Virus record (IMG/VR): IMGVR_UViG_3300010885_050164
Coordinates: 1 to 39,188 of that record
Source: a virus
DNA length: 39,188 nucleotides
Direction: 5' to 3' (one strand)
The position numbers and the translations under genes are program-made. Position 1 is the first letter of the stretch. The number at the start of each line of letters is the position of its first letter. The notes below the pieces were generated by a model that made no database searches, was not told the origin of the DNA, and worked only from the letters and a program-made list of their open reading frames with translations. Of the stretch, positions 32,932-39,188 are shown piece by piece.

Positions 32932-33054
32932 ATGGCTAAAGAAATGAAACAAAAAAAAGAAATTAAAAAACCAAAAAAAGTGAAACATGATGATTTAAAA
33001 CAAGACATGGCCATGTTAAAGTCTAAAGTTAAATCTAGTTGTATGAAAAAATAG
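32932..33054 (+). CDS. small lysine-rich protein (40 aa)
   Basis: A 40-codon frame, MAKEMKQKKEIKKPKKVKHD..., with about 16 lysines. AAGGAA lies upstream of the ATG. Very basic; possibly DNA- or RNA-binding, or a virion-internal protein. No family recognised. Confidence 0.6.
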   Translation: MAKEMKQKKEIKKPKKVKHDDLKQDMAMLKSKVKSSCMKK

Positions 33055-33062
33055 GATATATT

Positions 33063-33206
33063 ATGCCATTACAAAAAGGAGCAAAACCTGACAGCCCAGG
33101 ATTTAAAAAGAACATTAAAGCTGAAATAAAAGCCGGAAAACCTCAAAAACAGGCAGTCGCGATCGCTTATTCCGAATCAGGTGAAAAGAAAAGGAAGAAA
33201 AAATGA
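33063..33206 (+). CDS. small basic protein, DUF6496-like
   Basis: A 47-codon frame: MPLQKGAKPDSPGFKKNIKA... followed by AGKPQKQAVAIAYSESG and a KKRKKK tail. The pattern 'NI..EI.AGKP.KQAVAIA' is that of DUF6496, a small protein common in phages and with unknown function. Its TGA overlaps the next ATG. Confidence 0.7.
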   Translation: MPLQKGAKPDSPGFKKNIKAEIKAGKPQKQAVAIAYSESGEKKRKKK

Positions 33207-33403
33207 ATATAAAAGACAATTTCGGATATAAACCAGTTAAAGAATCATTTAATACTGATGGCAAAAAAGATTTGCCTATATACATGCAACGAAGTTCCTA
33301 CGGCCAATTTAATGAAATTATTCCTGCTGGACTAAAAGGCGTTAGAAATGGCGATAAAGCAGTTAAAAATAAATCCGACCTTACTCAACGTGGAGAAAAA
33401 TAA
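33203..33403 (+). CDS. small hypothetical protein
   Basis: A 66-residue basic protein, MNIKDNFGYKPVKESFNTDG..., coupled to its upstream neighbour (ATGA) and with its stop directly before the next ATG. No domain recognised. Context suggests a late, virion-related gene. Confidence 0.6.
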   Translation: MNIKDNFGYKPVKESFNTDGKKDLPIYMQRSSYGQFNEIIPAGLKGVRNGDKAVKNKSDLTQRGEK

Positions 33404-33892
33404 ATGTCAATTACAAGCGTCGTTCGTGACTGGGGCGTTGGCCCTTCAATTGTTCGCCTAACATCTACCGATACATTAGCAACTGTTTCTACTGCGGGAT
33501 ATTTGACTGCTCAGTTAGCCAACACAACAGCTTATAATAATGGTCCATTTGAATGGCAGTTTGGTGATATGGTTGCTGTTGCTGCTAGTGATGGTGATAG
33601 CATGTTTCGATTTAGTGGTAATGATTTTACATCTTTAATTCCACTGCCTTATGCTGGAGCTTCGTCCGCATTTACTATGAAATCAGTTGCTGGTGCTGCT
33701 GCTGCCGGTGGTGCTGCTGCCCAATCATTTACTGATGCGTTCTGCACTTCTGGAAGTGTGGTGATTGGTAATTGGAAAACACAAGCTAATGCCGCATCCG
33801 TTTTAAAAATAGTTCCAGGTAATGGCAGTTTTGTTGTAACAAGTTCCGCGGATGCTGGAGCAGGAACATTTAGCTATATCATAACTAAATAG
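33404..33892 (+). CDS. virion-associated protein paralogous to fibre anchor domain
   Basis: A 162-residue protein whose first 85 residues match the N-terminal anchor of the 1097-residue fibre (MSITSVVRDWGVGPSIVRLT; FRFSGNDFTSLIPLP against MSITNLVRDYGVEPCIVRMI and FDSLIPFSG). The C-terminal 50 residues are a small beta domain (SGSVVIGNWKTQANAASVLK). A free-standing copy of the anchor with its own tip: possibly a collar, decoration or alternative fibre cap. The TAG is backed by a TAA two codons later. Confidence 0.65.
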   Translation: MSITSVVRDWGVGPSIVRLTSTDTLATVSTAGYLTAQLANTTAYNNGPFEWQFGDMVAVAASDGDSMFRFSGNDFTSLIPLPYAGASSAFTMKSVAGAAAAGGAAAQSFTDAFCTSGSVVIGNWKTQANAASVLKIVPGNGSFVVTSSADAGAGTFSYIITK

Positions 33893-33900
33893 TTGAAATA

Positions 33901-33937
33901 AATAATGTTACCTGCATACTATGCTAGTAACATTATT
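33901..33937 (+). terminator. long hairpin between virion genes
   Basis: AATAATGTTAC (33901-33911) and GTAACATTATT (33927-33937) are perfect 11-bp inverted arms, and GCA/TGC can pair inside. TTAAT follows. It is AU-rich, so either a weak terminator or an mRNA 3'-protecting or processing structure. Confidence 0.5.
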
Positions 33938-33956
33938 TAATATAAGGATACTAAAG

Positions 33957-34202
33957 ATGTCAGTTTTAGATACTATTGCAGGCTGGAAAGAAAAAGCAGT
34001 AAAACTTGAAAAAGCCATCCAAGAAAGTTTGGCAAATCATAATTTTATTGCTGGTCAATTAGATGCTGCAAAAGCTATGATTCAAGAATTGGAAATGAAA
34101 TTTCCCCCTGTTGCTGAAGAAATGGAAGTTGCTTCGCAAGCAAAAGAGGAAGCAGCAACAGCAGTTGAAGTTGCGGCTGAAGTTATTGAAGCCGTGGTAT
34201 AG
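33957..34202 (+). CDS. small coiled-coil protein, possible spanin- or structural-type helper
   Basis: An 81-residue helical, alanine- and glutamate-rich protein (VLDTIAGWKEKAVKLEKAIQ...AAKAMIQELEMKF...EAATAVEVAAEVIEAVV). It is a single long coiled coil with no membrane segment. AAGGA nine bases before 33957 fixes the start; the frame is open from 33921. Function unknown. Confidence 0.6.
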   Translation: MSVLDTIAGWKEKAVKLEKAIQESLANHNFIAGQLDAAKAMIQELEMKFPPVAEEMEVASQAKEEAATAVEVAAEVIEAVV

Positions 34203-34208
34203 AGTTTT

Positions 34209-34264
34209 AAAATCCCAAGCTATGCAAATGCAGAAGGCCGCCGAGGGTGGCCACGCTGGGTTTT
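34209..34264 (+). terminator. terminator before lysis genes
   Basis: GGCCGCC-GAG-GGTGGCC (34236-34252) is the inner stem; AAAATCCCA..GC (34209-34220) can pair with GCTGGGTTTT (34255-34264) as an outer stem ending in a T-run. It would separate structural from lysis transcription, although no clear promoter is seen before the endolysin. Confidence 0.55.
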
Positions 34265-34307
34265 GTTATGTTATATTGTCATTCCCGGGTGTTTTGGTAT
34301 TCAATGG

Positions 34308-34859
34308 ATGAATGTCTTCAGCGATAAAATACAAAACCAACGATTTCAACATGCAGTATCTGTTGTTTTATTACACGAAGGCGGCTTTAGTGATGATAAA
34401 GAAGATAGAGGTGGTGATACTAATTTTGGTATCTCTCTTCGTTATCTCCGAGACATTAAGATTGATGTTGACGGTGACGGCGATATAGACGGACAAGACA
34501 TTAGACGATTAACCCGCAATAAAGCAATAAGCATATACAAAAAATATTGGTGGGATAAATACGGGTACAACAATATAAAAAACATAGATGTTGCTACAAA
34601 AATATTTGATATGAGCGTCAACATGGGCAGCAAACAATCGCATAAAATAGTTCAGCGCTCATTAAACACTTTAGGGTTCCTTATTCTTGTTGATGGCAAA
34701 TTTGGTATAAATACATTATCTGCCGTTAATCGATGTGATTCAAAAAAATTACTTAATATTATGCGTCATCAATGTGCGTCATTTTATTTTATTCTTATAA
34801 AAAAACACCCTGTTCTTGCTAAATTTAAAAATGGCTGGCTTAAGAGGGCTGCATTTTGA
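34308..34859 (+). CDS. endolysin, GH108-type muramidase with EF-hand-like loop
   Basis: A 183-residue enzyme. HEGGFSDDKEDRGGDTNFGIS (residues 23-43) is the GH108 / N-acetylmuramidase signature with E24 as catalytic acid. DVDGDGDIDGQD (53-64) fits a calcium-binding EF-hand loop, known from this family. A KAISIYKKYWW segment and a C-terminal peptidoglycan-binding-like half (VQRSLNTLGFLILVDGKFGI) follow. It should cut the murein glycan chain. The frame opens from a TTG at 34263, whose extra 15 residues would add a short hydrophobic stretch; ATG 34308 is the simpler choice but has a weak ribosome binding site. Confidence 0.88.
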   Translation: MNVFSDKIQNQRFQHAVSVVLLHEGGFSDDKEDRGGDTNFGISLRYLRDIKIDVDGDGDIDGQDIRRLTRNKAISIYKKYWWDKYGYNNIKNIDVATKIFDMSVNMGSKQSHKIVQRSLNTLGFLILVDGKFGINTLSAVNRCDSKKLLNIMRHQCASFYFILIKKHPVLAKFKNGWLKRAAF

Positions 34860-35218
34860 AACCAGAAATTATTGCTCAAATACAAGTCGCAGAATATGTG
34901 AAGCAATGTACTGATCTCCCGTTTATTCATATTGCTAATGAGCGAAGTACGTCGCCACAAGCAGGGGTCTTATTAAAGCGTATGGGCGTTTATAGGGGGG
35001 CATCCGATATATTCATCCCTAGAGCAAATAAAACTTGCCATGGGCTATTTATTGAGCTTAAAGTGGGAAAGAACAAACCATCTTCTGAACAACTTGATTT
35101 TATTAATAGAATGATAGAGGAGGGTTACGGAGGGTTTGTTGCTTATAGTTCGAATGAAGCTATTTTAATTATTCAAGCATTTTATGGGATAGATAATCAT
35201 GGCGAAACCACTATCTAG
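34856..35218 (+). CDS. VRR-NUC domain nuclease
   Basis: A 120-residue protein with TTG start overlapping the endolysin TGA and a GAGGG ribosome binding site. It carries the PD-(D/E)XK core of VRR-NUC nucleases: RMGVYRGASDIFIP (D51), GLFIELKVGKNKPSSEQ (E67, K69, Q79). The family includes phage Holliday-junction or branched-DNA nucleases. Its place between lysis genes rather than in the recombination operon is unusual. A debranching role at packaging is the likeliest inference. Confidence 0.88.
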   Translation: MKPEIIAQIQVAEYVKQCTDLPFIHIANERSTSPQAGVLLKRMGVYRGASDIFIPRANKTCHGLFIELKVGKNKPSSEQLDFINRMIEEGYGGFVAYSSNEAILIIQAFYGIDNHGETTI

Positions 35219-35642
35219 CAGACAAAAATGGGCTATAAGACTTATATCTACTGTAACCCCTCCTATCTTATTTTTAACATTAACTCCTGACTGGGCTATG
35301 TCGGCAATCGCGCAAGCTTACATATTTTCTTATGCTGGAAGTTGGGCCACTGGATTGGCGCAAGGAACCATGTCTTTATTTATGGCAATGGGTGGGTTTG
35401 CGGCATCGGATTTAACTATTGGCGCATGCTGTGATAAAGAAGAACAAATAGCTCCGGCGCCTATTGATGTAGAAATGACAGGATTGATTGATGACGATCT
35501 TGGCATTGCTGCGCAAGAAACAGGAAATACAATAGAGATTCAGGGGTATTATCATTATCCAAGATTGTTCGAGCATAGAAAGTTGCCAATTCGAGCGACA
35601 TTAGTGGCCGATGAGCCAAGTACGGATTATCATCCGCTCTAA
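35199..35642 (+). CDS. membrane protein, candidate holin
   Basis: A 147-residue protein. Residues about 12-75 are hydrophobic with two probable membrane spans (LISTVTPPILFLTLTP and IAQAYIFSYAGSWATGLAQG through FMAMGGFAASDL). The C-terminal 70 residues are soluble and acidic. It overlaps the nuclease gene and lies next to the endolysin, so a holin role is likely by context, although the long soluble tail is unusual. It meets the leftward helicase gene end to end, with a 4-base overlap. Confidence 0.55.
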   Translation: MAKPLSSRQKWAIRLISTVTPPILFLTLTPDWAMSAIAQAYIFSYAGSWATGLAQGTMSLFMAMGGFAASDLTIGACCDKEEQIAPAPIDVEMTGLIDDDLGIAAQETGNTIEIQGYYHYPRLFEHRKLPIRATLVADEPSTDYHPL

Positions 35643-37312
35643 AATATCTTTTTAATTAGTTCCCAGCGATTATAATTATTATTTTTGCATACAATTTTTG
35701 TTGGTGTTTTCAATCTATCCGATTGAATCATTTCTTTCATTTTTTCAGGATTAGACAGGCACATATAATATTCACTGGGTTTATCGACATGATGTCGTAC
35801 AAATTTTGCATAGAATATGTTTTTTGACTTTTCAGAATTAGTGAAATGATGCTCAAAAACTTTTTTTTCACCGCAGATGTAGGTAACGTTTATGATCGCA
35901 TGTCCCGTCGGAGTAGTCGTAATATAATATTTTGCATTATCAACACACAACTCTTTGGTTTCAGTTGCTAGTTTTAATTTAGCATTGGGGTCAACTAACT
36001 CAACTGTGCACCCTCGACAATAACGGGAAGTTGTATCGTTTTTGACTCCACACATTGAGCAATCTTTCCACAAGAAAAAATGTGTACACCGAGAACCGTT
36101 CCAAATACCACAGCAACGGCGGCTAGTGACCTTGTTATTAGTGGAACAGGTGTAGCAGGGGATGACATATTCGGCCTCATTATCAGGATTAGGGCGTATC
36201 GCCTCGTTAATAATAGGGTCGTCTATGTCACCGTGCCTGTCAAGGTTGCCAGCGTAATCTAGGACGGTACAAGAGGACTTTCCTGGATGAAGTCGGAGAC
36301 CTCGACCAACTCCTTGTGTATAGAGTACAAGACTTTCGGTAGGCCTGAGCCAAGCGACAACATCAAAATTAGGAACGTCAACACCTGTACACAGCACATT
36401 AACGTTAACAAGATATTTGATTTCGCCAGTTTTTGCTCTATCGAGAATGCTTCTTCTTTCATCATGCGGTGTATCCCCTGTAATTATAGCGGTTTGATGT
36501 GTAGGTAAACTATTGGCGCACTCAATACAATGCTGCTTTGTAGCCGCAAAAATGAAGGCGCCATTGTGTTTCGATTCTACTACTGTCTGTACTTCTTTCA
36601 TTATTTTACCGGTAAGACGAATGTCTTTATGTATCGACTTTTCCAAATCCTTATGCCTAAATTTACCAGTATTTTCGACATGACAATCACTGAAATCGAT
36701 GGCATCGACATGAGTTGTACCAAAATAGGGTTTTGTTAGGTATTTGTTCTCGATTAACCATGAGGTAGAGATGGAACATACCTGTTCTTTGAAGAATTGG
36801 TTCGGACCTACGATGGATTCTCCTTTTCCTCGATAGGGAGTACCGGTTAAACCTACTATTCTAAATTTCCGATTCTGGAATTGCGCTTGTTGTCCGTAAT
36901 GATTCAATATACGCATTAGCATAGTGTCAGAATCGTGATAGTTGATATTATGGCATTCGTCTATGATGATTAGATTAAATGGAATATCCGGGAGCTGCTT
37001 CACTATAGAATGAGGACTTGCGAATATTACGCATTGCGTTGTGTCCTTGTAGCCAAGGCCCGCGCAATAGATTCCTGGGTTTCCTCCTTGCAAGCGATAG
37101 GTTTCTGCGTTTTGCTGGATTAGGGTGCTGTTCATTGTTAGACATAATGCTCTGTATACCGAACGCTCCATGTCTAGGAGTAATTCCGACAGGATTAGGC
37201 TTTTACCGCTACCTACACTGGCGTTTACTAGTAACGGGTGGGTTACTTGCTTTAAGCGTTGGCGTAGGGTGGTTAGGCATTGTTTTTGGTAGGGGCGTAG
37301 GGTTTTAATCAT
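35639..37312 (-). CDS. SF2 DEAD/H-box helicase with zinc-binding insert
   Basis: A 557-residue ATP-dependent helicase. Motifs in order: LRPYQKQ (Q-motif region), Walker A VGSGKS (33-38), DECH (118-121), TGTP (156-159), VNVLCTGVDVPNFD (motif V region, about 304-317) and QGVGRGLR (333-340). Residues 386-435 hold a cysteine cluster (CYTCS..RRCCGIW...CSMCG....YCRGC), likely two zinc knuckles, followed by a 120-residue unique tail. Comparable phage helicases (UvsW- or RadD-like) act in recombination and replication restart. It is the last gene of the leftward recombination operon. Confidence 0.88.
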   Translation of the reverse strand: MIKTLRPYQKQCLTTLRQRLKQVTHPLLVNASVGSGKSLILSELLLDMERSVYRALCLTMNSTLIQQNAETYRLQGGNPGIYCAGLGYKDTTQCVIFASPHSIVKQLPDIPFNLIIIDECHNINYHDSDTMLMRILNHYGQQAQFQNRKFRIVGLTGTPYRGKGESIVGPNQFFKEQVCSISTSWLIENKYLTKPYFGTTHVDAIDFSDCHVENTGKFRHKDLEKSIHKDIRLTGKIMKEVQTVVESKHNGAFIFAATKQHCIECANSLPTHQTAIITGDTPHDERRSILDRAKTGEIKYLVNVNVLCTGVDVPNFDVVAWLRPTESLVLYTQGVGRGLRLHPGKSSCTVLDYAGNLDRHGDIDDPIINEAIRPNPDNEAEYVIPCYTCSTNNKVTSRRCCGIWNGSRCTHFFLWKDCSMCGVKNDTTSRYCRGCTVELVDPNAKLKLATETKELCVDNAKYYITTTPTGHAIINVTYICGEKKVFEHHFTNSEKSKNIFYAKFVRHHVDKPSEYYMCLSNPEKMKEMIQSDRLKTPTKIVCKNNNYNRWELIKKIF

Positions 37313-37356
37313 AAGGATGATTTATAAGAGCCCAATGAGTGATGTTTGGTTGATCT

Positions 37357-37986
37357 TCATCTTGCGTCATGACAAACCTTCCTAAAATCACACCCACGGC
37401 ACATATAAAACCCAGGATTATTATTTATCCTCATCGGCGCCTCATCCAGCGAAGTAATCCACGCAGTTTTCTCAAGAAGCCTCTCATAATACTGCGCATC
37501 GAAATATATCTTCTCATCATGCAGCTCCGACGTGTCTTTGTTTAATGCTAGTAGATATCCTTCCCCAAGAGACGCCATACCCATATAAGCCTGAAGTTGG
37601 GCGTAATATTGCCTATTCCATTCGTACAATCCTTTTTTTTGGAATATTCGAAAGCTGGAGTCTTTGGCCGTTTTGATTTCAAGTATCGCATTGCAAATAA
37701 TGCCATCGGGAGTTCCTTTAAATATAGGAAATCTCTTTTCGCACAATTCTGTTGTCATTGTAAATATTTTACATGACTCAAGTTTTTCTAAAATATAACG
37801 TTCTAATACTTTTCCAATATCGAACGTTCTAGCTCGTCGAGCATCCAATGTTTCACGTGAAACATTTTTATATCCATACCAAATAGCTCTATCACAAGAG
37901 CCACCAATGGAGCTCGCACCTATATAGCCACGCTCCTCCTGTGGCTTTACAGGCGCTGAGTTTAATATGTCAGTTAACTCAGCCAT
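37357..37986 (-). CDS. Cas4/RecB-like Fe-S exonuclease
   Basis: A 209-residue protein. PD-(D/E)XK nuclease core: GTPDGIICNAILEIKTAK (D94, E103, K105), with Q130 downstream. Four cysteines, C31 (GGSCDRAIWYG), C196, C199 and C205 (MCRGCDFRKVCHD), have the C...C-x2-C-x5-C spacing of the [4Fe-4S] cluster in Cas4 and AddB. There is no CRISPR array here. It most likely provides 5' or 3' resection for phage recombination beside SSB and Sak4. The start overlaps the SSB stop. Confidence 0.85.
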   Translation of the reverse strand: MAELTDILNSAPVKPQEERGYIGASSIGGSCDRAIWYGYKNVSRETLDARRARTFDIGKVLERYILEKLESCKIFTMTTELCEKRFPIFKGTPDGIICNAILEIKTAKDSSFRIFQKKGLYEWNRQYYAQLQAYMGMASLGEGYLLALNKDTSELHDEKIYFDAQYYERLLEKTAWITSLDEAPMRINNNPGFYMCRGCDFRKVCHDAR

Positions 37987-38528
37987 CAGAATGGAATATC
38001 CATATCCAAACCATCTTGGGGCTGAACCACACGAGACGCATTACGAGTAAGAGCGCTTTCTACAACAATAGTCTTTCCTGTTTCGGATTTAAATCCCGCC
38101 ACAGGCCAAACCTCCGATACCCAATTATAAGTTCTTCCTTTGTCATTAGGAGCCGTTTCTTGAATCTTAATTCCTGCATGTTTGTTAACAAAAACCTTCA
38201 AATTTTCATCTTCTGGTGGCCTCATAGTAGTTGGTTTTAAGTCAAACATGGTATATAAAAGCTTAAACATATTAAGAGCTTTATGGCGCTTTTTTGGATC
38301 AAGATCATAAACGTGCAATTTCTGAAATACATGCTGCATTTTAAAATCGCCATCCGTAATAATCCAATCAATCCTTAAATGCTTTTGGCCGTCAAACTCT
38401 TGATTCGTAAAACTATAAATCTTTGCTAATGCCATTGTGTTATCGGGAACCATAGAAAAGGTCTTTGAAAACGCATCTTCCGCTGTTCCTGTTAAAGGCC
38501 CTAGTTCACTTATCCAAAATTGTTCCAT
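37986..38528 (-). CDS. single-stranded DNA-binding protein (DUF669-like)
   Basis: A 180-residue protein with a beta-rich N-terminal domain (ALAKIYSFTNQEFDGQKHLRIDWIITDGDFK...VFQKLHVYD) like phage DUF669/SSB proteins, and a C terminus ending DMDIPF, almost the acidic DDDIPF tip by which bacterial SSB recruits partners. It should coat single strands and recruit the adjacent ATPase, nuclease and helicase. It overlaps its neighbours on both sides by single-base or 4-base junctions. Confidence 0.78.
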   Translation of the reverse strand: MEQFWISELGPLTGTAEDAFSKTFSMVPDNTMALAKIYSFTNQEFDGQKHLRIDWIITDGDFKMQHVFQKLHVYDLDPKKRHKALNMFKLLYTMFDLKPTTMRPPEDENLKVFVNKHAGIKIQETAPNDKGRTYNWVSEVWPVAGFKSETGKTIVVESALTRNASRVVQPQDGLDMDIPF

Positions 38529-39175
38529 TATTCATCCTCATTAAAATAATCATTCATTTTCTCAATAACCATCTGTAAATCGTTCTCAATAAACTTTTCG
38601 GAAAACATACCCATAGGACTTTTAGCCAAATAAATACCATCGTGCTGCGTCAAAAATCGATGCTCTCCATCCACAACAACACTATGCAAAACAGTAGTAA
38701 ACATGCCTTCAAGCGTTATCTTGTCGTCCAACATCTTGCCAATGGTTTTGCATTTCATGCGCCCGTTTTGGTCCTGGTCACTGTGAGACAATACAAAACA
38801 ATATAAGTCAGGTCGCGTTTCCGTTAATGCCTTAATAACATCCCATGCGTGCTTGCCAATATCTGTGAAGCGGTCATATCCGCGCTCACTAGACCTCCGC
38901 ATAAACTCATTGGCAAGCAAATACTGGAAATCATCGATTACCAGCGCCTTTATATCATCTCGCTTCCCATCAACACCTTCGATACACCGCAATATCTTCA
39001 AGTAATCATCGCAAGAGAAATAATTCTTGCGCTCCAAATTAAATCTATTTTTGAACCCCCGGAACGGCAACGGTTTCCCAATAATATTTATAATATACGT
39101 TGAATTCTCATCTAGATTCCTCAGGGAAGTACTTTTCCCTGAGCCGGATTCTCCAATAATTAGCGTGGCGCTCAT
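38528..39175 (-). CDS. Sak4-like RecA-family recombination ATPase
   Basis: A 215-residue P-loop ATPase starting MSATLIIGESGSGKSTSLRN: Walker A at 8-15, Walker B IKALVIDDFQ (D81, D82), then a conserved FVLSHSDQDQNGRMKCKTIG sensor region. The small size and lack of extra domains match Sak4-type single-strand annealing/RecA-core proteins of phages. It probably anneals SSB-coated DNA. The start ATG overlaps the TGA of the gene at 107-568 through the circular join, and its stop overlaps the SSB start. Confidence 0.82.
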   Translation of the reverse strand: MSATLIIGESGSGKSTSLRNLDENSTYIINIIGKPLPFRGFKNRFNLERKNYFSCDDYLKILRCIEGVDGKRDDIKALVIDDFQYLLANEFMRRSSERGYDRFTDIGKHAWDVIKALTETRPDLYCFVLSHSDQDQNGRMKCKTIGKMLDDKITLEGMFTTVLHSVVVDGEHRFLTQHDGIYLAKSPMGMFSEKFIENDLQMVIEKMNDYFNEDE

Positions 39176-39188
39176 ACATTTAAACTCA
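39066..39188. repeat. right copy of 123-bp terminal direct repeat
   Basis: Exact match to bases 1-123. It covers the first 110 bases of the ATPase gene and the end of the coiled-coil gene, showing that the leftward operon is continuous in the real molecule. Confidence 0.95.

Noticed and set aside
7667-34202. Genome-wide recoding of TAG as glutamine
   Set aside because: Several TAG stops are soon backed by a second stop (9268, 15807, 30937, 33892) or double as part of the next ribosome binding site (17794, 22842), and I see no suppressor tRNA. Only local readthrough remains plausible.
34200-34308. Readthrough from the coiled-coil gene (33957-34202) into the endolysin
   Set aside because: The open stretch overlaps a two-stem terminator hairpin and the encoded residues look unlike either protein, so the open frame is probably chance.
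37357-37986. CRISPR-Cas locus suggested by a Cas4-like protein
   Set aside because: There is no repeat-spacer array or other cas gene. The neighbours are phage recombination genes.

Overview
The window is one complete, circularly closing genome of a tailed phage with a P22-type (short-tailed, podovirus) virion. The first 123 bases are repeated exactly at the end (39066-39188), so the unique genome is about 39,065 bp and the join falls inside a gene. The order small terminase, large terminase, P22-type portal, scaffold, P22-type coat, gp4-like and gp10-like tail-neck proteins, ejection proteins and fibres is that of P22-like podoviruses. The DNA is moderately AT-rich, and the phage carries its own CsrA and a cold-shock protein. 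Together these suggest a low-GC gammaproteobacterial host (Legionella- or Coxiella-like lineages are possible), but the host is inference only. I see no integrase, no CI-type repressor and no tRNA gene.

Layout. (1) Leftward early/recombination operon, crossing the circular join: a coiled-coil protein (568-107), a Sak4-like ATPase (39175-38528), an SSB-like protein ending DMDIPF (38528-37986), a Cas4-like Fe-S nuclease (37986-37357) and an SF2 helicase (37312-35639). (2) A compact divergent control region (569-688) with two overlapping promoters and two palindromes, next to a Cro-like gene. (3) Rightward early genes: Cro-like, winged-helix, small proteins, a structured non-coding stretch (1748-2100), a Toprim-VirE primase-helicase (2104-3912), an iteron/inverted-repeat block that looks like a replication origin (3905-4122), and a cold-shock protein. 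(4) A second leftward cluster of small genes (6824-4752) that ends with csrA. (5) A second divergent promoter region with a DnaA box (6850-6990). (6) The rightward late operon (6988-35642): packaging, head, neck, ejection proteins, a very long array of paralogous fibre genes (20716-32922), small basic proteins, endolysin, VRR-NUC nuclease and a candidate holin.

The most striking features are these. A 259-nt group I intron splits the major coat gene after codon 18, with an endonuclease VII-type HNH gene just upstream on the other strand. A phage-encoded CsrA retains the key RNA-binding residues L4, R6 and R44. An iteron block has a G-quadruplex-compatible 10-bp period and a long inverted repeat. 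Five tandem genes encode modular, related fibre proteins, one of which ends in a leucine-rich-repeat-like domain. In one ejection-protein gene an in-frame UAG is followed by 21 plausible sense codons and a TGA that abuts the next gene's ribosome binding site.

The likely programme: divergent early promoters under Cro-like control make the recombination and replication proteins. CsrA and the cold-shock protein may reshape host or phage translation. The late operon then packages DNA, builds the capsid from a spliced coat message, and lyses the cell with a glycosidase-type endolysin and a membrane protein.
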